Source: VRUE01 sp963697805
GTDB lineage: Bacteria; Actinomycetota; Thermoleophilia; Solirubrobacterales; 70-9
Direction of reading: 5' to 3'
Assembly (NCBI GenBank): GCA_963697805.1
Contig: CAVOPB010000003.1
Span: forward strand, 476,508 to 540,507
Length of the DNA stretch: 64,000 nucleotides
Shown here: piece by piece, positions 19,634-27,088 of the stretch
Layout: each line of letters opens with the position of its first letter
Position numbering within the stretch: the first letter of the stretch is position 1
Notes under the pieces: model-generated
Databases searched by the model: none
Told to the model about the DNA's origin: nothing
The model's input: the letters and a program-made list of their open reading frames with translations, nothing else
Position numbers and translations under genes: made by a program

Positions 19634-20503
19634 ATGGGTGAGCCCACCGTTCAGCTTGGCGCGGTCGAGGAGACGACGGCCGAGATTCGAGGCATCGCCG
19701 AGCAGGCTCTGACGTGGGTGCGGGCCAGCGAGGAGCGGGTCGCCGACACCGAGAAGGAGCTCGCCGCGAGCGGGGCAAGGGCGCAGGAGGAGAGCGCCGA
19801 GCTGAGGCGCCGGGCGAAGGAGACGCTGCACAAGCTCGGGGAGGAGGGACGCGGTCGGATTACCGCGGAACGCGCGAGCCGGCGCGAGGCGGAGGCTCGC
19901 GCCACCCGCGCCGAAGACGCCCGCGACAAGGCCGAGAAGGCTTTCGAGAGCGCGAAGAAGAGCGCCGAAGAGCGACTGGCCACCGCCAAGGGCCACACCG
20001 AGGAGGCGGTCGAGGCGGCGATCAGGAGGACCGAAGCCGAGGCCTCCAAACGGGTGCGTGAGGTGATTGCGGCCAACCAGGCCGACGCCGACCGCCGTGT
20101 CGCCGCCGCCGAGCAGCGCGCCGCCGACGCCGAGGCGGAGGCGAAGGAGGACCGCGAGACCGCGGTCCGGCTTGAGGCCGAAATCGAGCAGCGGGTGATG
20201 AAGGGCACCGAGGAGATCCGCAGGGAGTCCGAGGACCGGGTCCGCAAGCTGGTCGAGAAGGTCGAAGGCAAAGCGACCGAGCACGCCCGCAAACGCGCCG
20301 AGGAGCAGCTCGAGGCCGAGTCGGAGCGGATCCGCATCCAGGCCGACCAGCGTGAGGCCCGGGTCCGCGAGGCGGCCGAGGAGGAGATCAAGGCCAGCGC
20401 CAAGCGCGCCCGCCGCGAGGCCCTCGCCGCCGCCGACGAGACCGCTCCGACCTGGTCACGCGCGGTCGAGTCCCAGGCAGGCCCCGGGTACCGCACCTTC
20501 TAG
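19634..20503 (+). CDS. Long coiled-coil cytoplasmic protein
   Basis: The 289-residue protein is almost entirely charged heptads rich in Glu, Ala, Arg and Lys (for example ERLATAKGHTEEAVEAAIRR). It has no signal peptide or TM segment and only a short non-helical tail (TWSRAVESQAGPGYRTF). This composition predicts one long alpha-helical coiled coil, as in DivIVA-like or filament-forming scaffold proteins, but no DivIVA N-terminal motif is visible. It is divergent from the propeller pair. Function unknown. Confidence 0.7.
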   Translation: MGEPTVQLGAVEETTAEIRGIAEQALTWVRASEERVADTEKELAASGARAQEESAELRRRAKETLHKLGEEGRGRITAERASRREAEARATRAEDARDKAEKAFESAKKSAEERLATAKGHTEEAVEAAIRRTEAEASKRVREVIAANQADADRRVAAAEQRAADAEAEAKEDRETAVRLEAEIEQRVMKGTEEIRRESEDRVRKLVEKVEGKATEHARKRAEEQLEAESERIRIQADQREARVREAAEEEIKASAKRARREALAAADETAPTWSRAVESQAGPGYRTF

Positions 20504-20559
20504 CCACCCGGCGCCACCGCGTCTAGCATCCCTCCTGTCCCCGAGGTGTTGGGATAGAC

Positions 20560-22689
20560 GTGTTTTCTCGACTTATCCGAAACGCGATCACGATCGGGAT
20601 CCTCTGCCTCGGCATCGCCGCGGCGCAGGCCGGTACCGCCACGGCCGCCGGCCAGATCGAAGGGTTCGCGGCGACCGCGTCGGCCAGCCAGGCCGGGGGC
20701 CACCCCGACCTCGGGGCGTCGATCACGATCGCGAACCAGTCCGAGACCGCGAAAGCGCTGACGATCGAACTGCCGCCGGGGCTGGTTGCGTACCTCAACT
20801 CGGTACCGCAGTGCTCGCTGGCCGACCTCGCGACCGTCGAATGCCCGCCCTCATCGCAGGTCGGCCTCGCGACCACGCGTCGCGCAGGCTTTCCGAGCTT
20901 CCTGTTCGGGACGGCGCCGATCTACGCGGTGACGCCCGCCGGCGGTGACGCCTATGGTCGCCTCGCCTTCACGATCCCGACCCTCGCCTTCACCCAGTCG
21001 CTGCTCGTCGGCGTCCGCGCCGGCGGTGACTACGGCCTGCGGGTCGAGCTGCCGAACCTGCCGGCCGCCGCCCCGCTGAGGCGCCTCGATCTGACTTTGT
21101 GGGGAGCCCCCTCCGATCCCGTCCACGACGGGGCCAGGTTCCCGCAGGGCTCCGAAGGCTGTCCCGGCGAAGTCGGCGCCGACTGCAACACCGAACCGAC
21201 GGCCTCGAGCGCGCCCTTGACCCCGCTGACGGGGTACCCGCGGGCCTGCGGCCGCCAGCCTCTGCCGCTGACGCTCTCCCTGCAGACCTACCAGGACCCC
21301 GAAGTCCTGACGAGCGCGAGCGCGACCCTGACCGGGGCGACCGGGTGCCAGTTCCTCGGGTTCTCCCCATCGAGTGCGTTGGAGGCGAGCGCGAGCTCGC
21401 GGACCTCGACTTTCCTCGACCTCGAGCTGACGATGCCGCAGGAACCGAGCATCGCGACGCCGACTCCGTCGAGCGCCAGGTCCGCCTCGATCGACTTTGG
21501 CGGGGCGCTGCGACTGGATCAGGCCGCGGTCGACGCCCGTGCCGTCTGCACCGCGGCGCAGGCGGGCATCGGCACCGAAGTGCCTGCCGCCTGCCCTGTC
21601 GCGACCAAGATCGGGAACGTGAGGTTCAGGACGCCGCTGGTTCCGGAGGGAATGGGCGGGCCGAATCCGTTGCGCGCCGCCGGCCCCGCGATCGGCGGCG
21701 CCCACACCCGGGTGGCGGTCCCGGGAGTCGCCGGCTCGGCCTATTTCGGCGGCCCTGCGCCCGGCGGCGGTGTCCGCGTCTACCTCCTGCCGACCGGCTT
21801 CGCGATCAACGTCAAGCTCGAACTGCTGCTGGCGCCCGACCCGGTATCGGGCGCGCTGGTGGCGAGCATTGCGCTGCCCGAGTTCCCGGTCGCCGCGATC
21901 GACCTGAAGATCCCGGAGAGCTCGAGCGTCCTCCGCACCGCCGTCAGGTGCGGGGCCCACACGGCGACGAGCACCCTGGTCCCGTGGAGCTCGCCGCAAT
22001 CCGAAGTCGTCCTGACCCAGCCCCTGAACCTCGACACCGGCCCTGGCGCCACCCCCTGCCCGGGTGCGCCGACAAAGGTGCAGGTGGGGCTGAAGCCACC
22101 GCTGCTGGTGGCCAACGGAAGCTCGTCGACGACGGTGACCGCCCTGGTGAGCGACAAGGACGGCATCCCGGTTCCGGGGGAAGAGGTCGAGATCACCTCG
22201 AGCGACGGCGGCCAGGGGATCGGCCCGGTGACCGACAACGAGGACGGCACCTACAGCGCCAGGGTCACGTCTTCGACGACCGTCGGCACGTCGACGATCA
22301 CGGCCACCGTAAAATCGGCCGAACCCGAGCTGTCGGGCTCGGCGCCGCTTCAGCAGGAGTCGACCGTGAGGGTGGGCACGCCACCCGCGCCGCCGCCCGC
22401 CCCGAAGGAGCGGGTGATCCCGGTGGTCACGATCGGAAAGCACCCGCCGCGCCGGACCCGCAGACGCCGGGCCGTCTTCACCTTCAGCGCCGATGTCCCC
22501 GGCTCGACCTTCTTCTGCAAGGTCGATGGCCAGGCCACCTACCGGCGCTGCCCCTCGCCGACCACGCTCTCCGGCCTCGCCGTCGGCAGGCATCGCCTCA
22601 GCGTCTACGCCGTCGCCCCGTCCGGCGCCACCGGCGTCCCCGCCGTCGTCAGGTTCACCGTCCTGGCGCCGAAGCGAAGACCGTCCTAG
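20560..22689 (+). CDS. Secreted multidomain surface protein with Ig-like and C-terminal Cys-pair domain
   Basis: The 709 residues start with a signal peptide (ITIGILCLGIAAAQAGTATA). A large beta-rich region follows with repeated LPPGLVAYLNSVPQC.. and VPAACPVATKIGNVR motifs, each with a cysteine before a conserved proline or valine. An Ig/invasin-like domain (TVTALVSDKDGIPVPGEEVE .. STITATVK) comes next. The C-terminal domain (STFFCKVDG..RRCPSPTTL..GRHRLSVYAVAP) is the same module as in the gene at the left edge. GTG 20560 is the start. It is convergent with the NRDE gene, 4-bp overlap. Probably a cell-surface structural or adhesive protein; function not known. Confidence 0.75.
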   Translation: MFSRLIRNAITIGILCLGIAAAQAGTATAAGQIEGFAATASASQAGGHPDLGASITIANQSETAKALTIELPPGLVAYLNSVPQCSLADLATVECPPSSQVGLATTRRAGFPSFLFGTAPIYAVTPAGGDAYGRLAFTIPTLAFTQSLLVGVRAGGDYGLRVELPNLPAAAPLRRLDLTLWGAPSDPVHDGARFPQGSEGCPGEVGADCNTEPTASSAPLTPLTGYPRACGRQPLPLTLSLQTYQDPEVLTSASATLTGATGCQFLGFSPSSALEASASSRTSTFLDLELTMPQEPSIATPTPSSARSASIDFGGALRLDQAAVDARAVCTAAQAGIGTEVPAACPVATKIGNVRFRTPLVPEGMGGPNPLRAAGPAIGGAHTRVAVPGVAGSAYFGGPAPGGGVRVYLLPTGFAINVKLELLLAPDPVSGALVASIALPEFPVAAIDLKIPESSSVLRTAVRCGAHTATSTLVPWSSPQSEVVLTQPLNLDTGPGATPCPGAPTKVQVGLKPPLLVANGSSSTTVTALVSDKDGIPVPGEEVEITSSDGGQGIGPVTDNEDGTYSARVTSSTTVGTSTITATVKSAEPELSGSAPLQQESTVRVGTPPAPPPAPKERVIPVVTIGKHPPRRTRRRRAVFTFSADVPGSTFFCKVDGQATYRRCPSPTTLSGLAVGRHRLSVYAVAPSGATGVPAVVRFTVLAPKRRPS

Positions 22690-23408
22690 AGCACCGACTC
22701 CCACACGGCCCGGTCCGGCGCCCCGGGGCAGAATTCGAACATCAGTCGCTCGTCGCCCAGCGCGAGGAGCGCCGCGGAGACCGTGCCGAAGATGCCGCCG
22801 GCGCCGCCGTGGCGGACATTCAACGCCCGCGGGTCGTCGTAGGGTCGGTCGACATCGGCGAGCAGATCGGGCCAGCCGCCCCAGTCCTCAGGCGGGGTCG
22901 GCGGCGAGGCCGCCTCGAACTCCGGCAGCCAGTAGCGCTGGCGCGGGTTGCTCATGTCGTCGAGGTCGGCGGCGGTGAGGATGTGGAGGCCGGGCGGGAC
23001 CTCGTGGCTGGTCAGGCCGGTGCCGTCGTAGCGCCACCAGATCACCCCTCCCGGTTCGGCGAGGACGAGGTTGAAGGGGCGCACCATGCTCAGGTCCTCG
23101 CCGGCGAGGGCATCGGCGCCCTCGGCGGCGGCGAGCAGCGTCAGCGGCCCGCGGCTGCGGGCGTCGGCGTCGGTCAGCCCGGTCGGCTCGATCCGGTTGA
23201 GGATCACCCCGACTCGGCGCGCGCCGGGGTTCGCCGCCAGCCAGGTGCCGCCGGACTCGAGGTCGATGCCGCCGATCAAACCCGGGTAATCCTCGGGCCA
23301 GCGTTCGGCCGGAGGCTCCCAGGCCCGGCCCCGGAACTCGTCGCGGGTCGAGGCGAGAAGCACCCGCCACGGCGCCTCGGGCTCGAAGGAGATGACCAGC
23401 GTGCACAT
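22686..23408 (-). CDS. NRDE/TANGO2-family protein
   Basis: The 240-residue product begins MCTLVISFEP, with the family's conserved second-position cysteine, which can act as an N-terminal nucleophile after Met removal. STRDEF stands at the NRDE motif with T replacing N. Later blocks are GGTWLAANPGARRVGVILNR and the glycine-rich GGAGGIFGTVS near the C-terminus. Members resemble Ntn hydrolases, but their reaction is not established. ATG 23408 was chosen over a start 7 codons earlier because MCTL is the usual N-terminus. It is divergent from the next gene with a 51-bp gap. Confidence 0.8.
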   Translation of the reverse strand: MCTLVISFEPEAPWRVLLASTRDEFRGRAWEPPAERWPEDYPGLIGGIDLESGGTWLAANPGARRVGVILNRIEPTGLTDADARSRGPLTLLAAAEGADALAGEDLSMVRPFNLVLAEPGGVIWWRYDGTGLTSHEVPPGLHILTAADLDDMSNPRQRYWLPEFEAASPPTPPEDWGGWPDLLADVDRPYDDPRALNVRHGGAGGIFGTVSAALLALGDERLMFEFCPGAPDRAVWESVL

Positions 23409-23459
23409 GGTGACCCGGAGGCTACGCACCTGCTCGCCCCCGGCAGGTACGGTTCGGCC

Positions 23460-24101
23460 TTGGGCCCGGAAAGCAACGAGCGCACAGCCGCCGAAGTGTT
23501 CGGAGCCGCGGCCGAAGGTCTCAAGGTCGAGGACGAGGAATTCGGGCCGGCACTGCGCGAGACGCTCACCGGGGCGCTTGCCGACTCAGGGAGGGGCGGC
23601 GAGGTGAGACTTCGCCATCGGGCGCCGATAGCCGACTGGAACCGGCCGACGACGGAGGTCGACCTGGCAGTGGTGGAAGATGGCGGCCTCGAGCTGGTGG
23701 CCGAGCTCAAGGTCTGGGACGTCGGGCATCAGCTCTTCGACGTGGCGAAGGTCTGCTGCCTCCTCAAGGCCGGCGCGAAGGCCGGCTTCCTTCTCTGTAT
23801 CACCAAATCGCCGGACGCCTTCGAGCGCCAGGCGGGGGGAGAGCTGTTCCGGGCGGAGGCGGGATTGGTGCACGGCGACGTCTTCCCGATCCTCTTCCAG
23901 CGGCATCCGGCTGAGGCCCGGAAGCACCTGAAACGCAACCGGCCCTGCCCGACCTCGCTGCCGCGGCGGTTTTCGACAACGGCGGTATGCGATCCGATTG
24001 CGCTCGGCGCATACCCGGGGCATCAGCTGCGCGCGGTCGAGGTGCGAATCGAGGACCCGACGGCGACCGAGATCCCGCCCGAGCTGATCGCCGAGAACTG
24101 A
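23460..24101 (+). CDS. Hypothetical protein with PD-(D/E)XK nuclease-like motif
   Basis: This is the final part of a much longer artefactual frame; the real gene begins near TTG 23460 (213 aa). The motif EVDLAVV...LVAELKVWD has the D-(n)-ExK spacing of PD-(D/E)XK nucleases, followed by VAKVCCLLKAGAKAGFLLCI, which fits the core helix and strand. No DNA-binding domain or partner methylase is seen. The assignment to this fold is an inference from one motif and needs a profile search. The start is uncertain, since only weak ribosome-binding sequence precedes the TTG. Confidence 0.55.
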   Translation: MGPESNERTAAEVFGAAAEGLKVEDEEFGPALRETLTGALADSGRGGEVRLRHRAPIADWNRPTTEVDLAVVEDGGLELVAELKVWDVGHQLFDVAKVCCLLKAGAKAGFLLCITKSPDAFERQAGGELFRAEAGLVHGDVFPILFQRHPAEARKHLKRNRPCPTSLPRRFSTTAVCDPIALGAYPGHQLRAVEVRIEDPTATEIPPELIAEN

Positions 24102-24143
24102 CGGATTCAGCCGGGGTCCCACCTCGCTAACTAGCATGCCGCC

Positions 24144-25538
24144 ATGCGCGAGGTGCGGATCAGGGACACGTTGAGCGGCGAGCCGGCGACTCTCGACCCG
24201 GGGGCCGAGGTCGGGATCTACGCCTGCGGGCCGACCGTCTACAGCCGGATCCACATCGGCAACGCGCGCCCGTTCGTCGTCTTCTCGCTGCTGGCGCGAT
24301 TCCTGCGCGCCGAGGGCTACCGGGCGCGGCTGGTCGTCAACGTCACCGACATCAACGACAAGATCTACGACGCCGCGCGCGAGGCGGGCGAGCCCTCGGC
24401 CGCCTTCGCCGCGCAGATGACGAAGGCCTACTTCGAAGACACCGACCGGCTCGGGCTCGGCCGGCCCGACGCCGAGCCGCTCGCCACCGAGACGATCGGG
24501 GAGATCCTGCAGCTGATCGCCGAGCTGATCGACACCGGCCACGCCTACGAGTCGGGCGGCGACGTCTACTTCAAGGTCCGCAGCTTCGCCCACTACGGCA
24601 AGCTCTCCAACCGCCGCACCGAGGACATGGACCAGGGCGAGGAGGCCGGCTCGGCCTCGCTCAAGGAGGACCCGCTCGACTTCGCCCTCTGGAAGGCCCA
24701 CAAGGAGGGGGAGGACACGAGGTGGAACTCGCCCTGGGGCCCGGGGCGGCCCGGCTGGCACGTCGAGTGCTCGGCCATGGCCGAGGCCGAGCTCGGCCCC
24801 TCGTTTGCGATCCACGGCGGCGGCTCGGACCTCGTCTTCCCCCACCACGAGAACGAGATCGCCCAATCCGAGGGCGCGGGGCGGCCCTTCGCCCAGGTCT
24901 GGATGCACAACGGGATGATCGAGACCGACGCCGAGAAGATGTCGAAGTCGGAGGGCAACATCTTCCAGCTCTCCGAGGCGCTCGACCGCTACGGGCGCGA
25001 GGCGGTCGTCGCCTATCTGATCTCCGGGCACTACCGGCAGCCACTCGCCTTCAGTCCCGCTCAGATGGATGAGGCCGTCGCCCGAGTCGAGCGGTTGCGG
25101 AATTTCTTCCGACAGCGCACATATGGGGAGGAGTCGGGGGAGGCCCCGACGGAGCCTCCCCGCTGTTGCTCCGGAGGGGCCTCCCCCGACTCCCCACCCG
25201 CGAGGCGGTTGGAGGCCTTCCGCGATGCACTGGCGGACGACTTCAACACCTCGATGGCGATGGCCGAGGTCTTCGAGCTGGTCGGAGAGGCAAATCGGCA
25301 GCCGACCCCCGGCGCGCCCGAAGCCGTCCGAGAGATGCTCGAGCTCGTGGGGCTCGAGACGCTGGCCGAGCCGGAGGGCGGGGCCGGCGAGGAAGCCGAG
25401 CAGCTGCTCGACGAACGCGAGGAAGCGCGGGCGGCGAGGGAGTTCGAGCGCGCCGACGAGATCCGCGCCCGCCTCGCCGAGCTCGGCTGGGAGGTCCGCG
25501 ACTCGGCCGAGGGCGCCCGGCTCGTGCCGAGGGGCTGA
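24144..25538 (+). CDS. cysS: Cysteinyl-tRNA synthetase
   Basis: Class I enzyme charging tRNA-Cys. HIGH is present as RIHIGNARP, KMSKS as AEKMSKSEGN, and the zinc/cysteine pocket as YACGPTVYS and GWHVECSAM. The 464 residues are normal. Between the catalytic and C-terminal helical parts is an unusual stretch (about residues 327-352, EESGEAPTEPPRCCSGG..) encoded by a large inverted repeat at 25130-25193. It keeps the frame, so the enzyme is probably functional. rlmB follows 3 nt later. The cysS-rlmB-sigma factor order is a common actinobacterial core arrangement. Confidence 0.94.
   Translation: MREVRIRDTLSGEPATLDPGAEVGIYACGPTVYSRIHIGNARPFVVFSLLARFLRAEGYRARLVVNVTDINDKIYDAAREAGEPSAAFAAQMTKAYFEDTDRLGLGRPDAEPLATETIGEILQLIAELIDTGHAYESGGDVYFKVRSFAHYGKLSNRRTEDMDQGEEAGSASLKEDPLDFALWKAHKEGEDTRWNSPWGPGRPGWHVECSAMAEAELGPSFAIHGGGSDLVFPHHENEIAQSEGAGRPFAQVWMHNGMIETDAEKMSKSEGNIFQLSEALDRYGREAVVAYLISGHYRQPLAFSPAQMDEAVARVERLRNFFRQRTYGEESGEAPTEPPRCCSGGASPDSPPARRLEAFRDALADDFNTSMAMAEVFELVGEANRQPTPGAPEAVREMLELVGLETLAEPEGGAGEEAEQLLDEREEARAAREFERADEIRARLAELGWEVRDSAEGARLVPRG
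25130..25193. repeat. 18-bp perfect inverted repeat inside cysS
   Basis: GGAGTCGGGGGAGGCCCC (25130-25147) and its exact reverse complement (25176-25193) flank a 28-nt loop. A second 6-bp stem lies within the loop (CGGAGC 25150-25155 with GCTCCG 25168-25173). The element lies in frame in cysS and adds a Pro/Glu/Cys-rich linker. It looks like an inserted palindromic element, such as a REP- or RPE-type repeat, rather than normal coding sequence. Confidence 0.75.
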
Positions 25539-25540
25539 GC

Positions 25541-26200
25541 GTGGGGGACGGCGGCCAGTTCATCTACGGTCGCCGCCCGGTCGAGGAGGCCGAGCGCGGC
25601 CGGCGTGCGGTGCGGCGGGTCTGGCGCGCGCCGGAGACCTCCCCCGAGGAGCTCGAGCGGCTCTGCGGCTCCCCCGACCATCAGGGCATCGTCGCCGAGG
25701 TCGATCCCTACCCCTACCTCGACGGCAGCGCCGTCCTCCGCGAGGAAGACTCTCTCCTGGTCGCGCTCGACCAGGTCCAGGACCCGCGCAACCTCGGCGC
25801 CGTCTGCCGCTCGGCCGAGTTCGCCGGCGCCGCCGGTGTCGTCATCCCCGAACGCCGGGCGGCCGAGGTCTCGGCGGTCGTCTGCAAGGCCTCGGCGGGA
25901 GCGGTCGAGCACCTCGCTGTGGCCCGGGTCCGCAACCTCGCCGACTGGCTGGCCGAGGCCAAGAAGGCCGGCTACTGGATCTGGGGCGCAGACGCCGATG
26001 CCGACGATCCGCCCTGGGGGATCGACCTCTCGGGGCCGACGGTGATCGTGCTCGGCGGCGAGGGGAAGGGGATCCGCCCGCGGGTCGCCGACGCCTGCGA
26101 CGGACTCGTCGCGCTGCCCCGTCGCGGCCGGGTCGAGTCGCTCAATGTCTCCGCCGCGGCGACCGCATTGCTGGTCGAGGCGGTCCGCCAGCGCCGGTAG
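25541..26200 (+). CDS. rlmB: 23S rRNA 2'-O-methyltransferase, RlmB/TrmH (SpoU) family
   Basis: SAM-dependent methyltransferase of the SPOUT class, expected to methylate G2251 of 23S rRNA. The N-terminal substrate-binding domain starts FIYGRRPVEEA. The catalytic domain has LDQVQDPRNLGAVCRSAEF (motif 1), VIVLGGEGKGIRPRV (motif 2) and the knotted motif 3 RRGRVESLNVSAAATALLVE. GTG 25541 lies 7 nt after GAGGGG and 3 nt after the cysS stop. The 219 residues are slightly shorter than typical RlmB (about 240). Confidence 0.88.
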   Translation: MGDGGQFIYGRRPVEEAERGRRAVRRVWRAPETSPEELERLCGSPDHQGIVAEVDPYPYLDGSAVLREEDSLLVALDQVQDPRNLGAVCRSAEFAGAAGVVIPERRAAEVSAVVCKASAGAVEHLAVARVRNLADWLAEAKKAGYWIWGADADADDPPWGIDLSGPTVIVLGGEGKGIRPRVADACDGLVALPRRGRVESLNVSAAATALLVEAVRQRR

Positions 26201-26238
26201 CACCTGCAACGGCGTTTGCAAAAAATCGCAATTTGGGG

Positions 26239-26266
26239 TTGACAGAACTCCGCTCTGCGGTAAAAC
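26239..26266 (+). promoter_or_regulatory. Promoter of the SigH-like sigma factor gene
   Basis: TTGACA (26239-26244), a 16-nt spacer and TAAAAC (26261-26266) form a near-consensus housekeeping promoter in a locally AT-rich gap. The predicted 5' UTR is about 105 nt. A perfect inverted repeat covers the -10 (next entry). Confidence 0.55.
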
Positions 26267-26272
26267 TACCGC
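26257..26272. promoter_or_regulatory. Inverted repeat over the -10 (candidate operator)
   Basis: GCGGTA-AAAC-TACCGC is a perfect 6-bp inverted repeat that contains the -10 hexamer of the sigma-factor promoter. A protein bound there would block open-complex formation, so repression is the simplest guess. The binding protein is unknown. Confidence 0.45.
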
Positions 26273-26380
26273 GCCAATAGGGGTGAACCTCAGGTTGAGT
26301 CTGAGATTCTTCCCAGTCAATAGGGGCGCCTCAGGGGAGGTACCGGCGCCACGTCCCTTCATCTCAAAGGAGAAGGAACT

Positions 26381-27088
26381 GTGGCTCTTTCGTCGCCTAC
26401 GCAGGAATTGCGGCTCCCCCGCGGACGCCTCAACGGTTCACTACGGCAGGAAACTAACCCTCAACCTGAGCTTGATGATCACTATCTGGTCGCGCTCGCA
26501 AAGGACGGACGCACCGATGCCTACGACGCGATCGTCCGCCGCTACCGCGGCTTCGTCCGGCTCAAGGCCTCGTCCTACTTTCTGCTGGGCGGTGAGAGCG
26601 ACGACCTGATCCAGGAAGGCCTGCTGGGCCTCTACAAGGCCGTTCGCGACTACCGCAGCGACCGCGAGTCGAGCTTCCGCTCGTTCGCCGAGCTCTGCAT
26701 CACCCGTCAGATCATCACCGCGGTCAAGACCGCGACCCGCAACAAGCACACGCCCCTCAACCAGTACGTCTCGTTCTCCCAGACTCCGGCCGCGGCCGGC
26801 GACTCCGACACCACCCTCGACGAGATCCTGCCCGGCCCCACGGTCGCCGATCCCGTCAACCAGGTGATCGCCTCCGAAGAGCTCGAGAGCCTCGTCTCCT
26901 GTCTCTCGGGCGCCGGCGGCGTGCTTTCCGACCTCGAGAGCAGCGTCCTCTCGCTCTACCTCGATGGCCACTCCTACGAGATGACCGCCGAGCGGCTCGA
27001 GTGCGACACCAAGACCGTCGACAACGCCCTCCAGCGCGTCAAGCGCAAGGTCGCGACCCATCTCGAGTCGCGGGAGGTCCAGGCCTAG
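26381..27088 (+). CDS. RNA polymerase sigma factor, SigH (Spo0H)-like
   Basis: Sigma-70 family factor of 235 residues. Region 2 is seen in YDAIVRRYRGFVRLKAS, SDDLIQEGLLGLYKAVRDY (core binding) and SFRSFAELCITRQIITAVKTA. The C-terminal region 4 helix-turn-helix is LSLYLDGHSYEMTAERLECDTKTVDNALQRVKRK (about 205-230). The pattern resembles Bacillus SigH rather than the primary sigma. GTG 26381 has GGAG/AAGGA sequence close upstream. The gene has its own promoter with an operator-like palindrome. It is convergent with the next gene. Confidence 0.85.
   Translation: MALSSPTQELRLPRGRLNGSLRQETNPQPELDDHYLVALAKDGRTDAYDAIVRRYRGFVRLKASSYFLLGGESDDLIQEGLLGLYKAVRDYRSDRESSFRSFAELCITRQIITAVKTATRNKHTPLNQYVSFSQTPAAAGDSDTTLDEILPGPTVADPVNQVIASEELESLVSCLSGAGGVLSDLESSVLSLYLDGHSYEMTAERLECDTKTVDNALQRVKRKVATHLESREVQA

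Noticed and set aside
21099..23459. Upstream 790 codons of a 1000-codon + strand frame ending at 24101
   Set aside because: They lie out of frame over the secreted-protein gene and antisense to the NRDE gene; only the final 213 codons look like a real protein.
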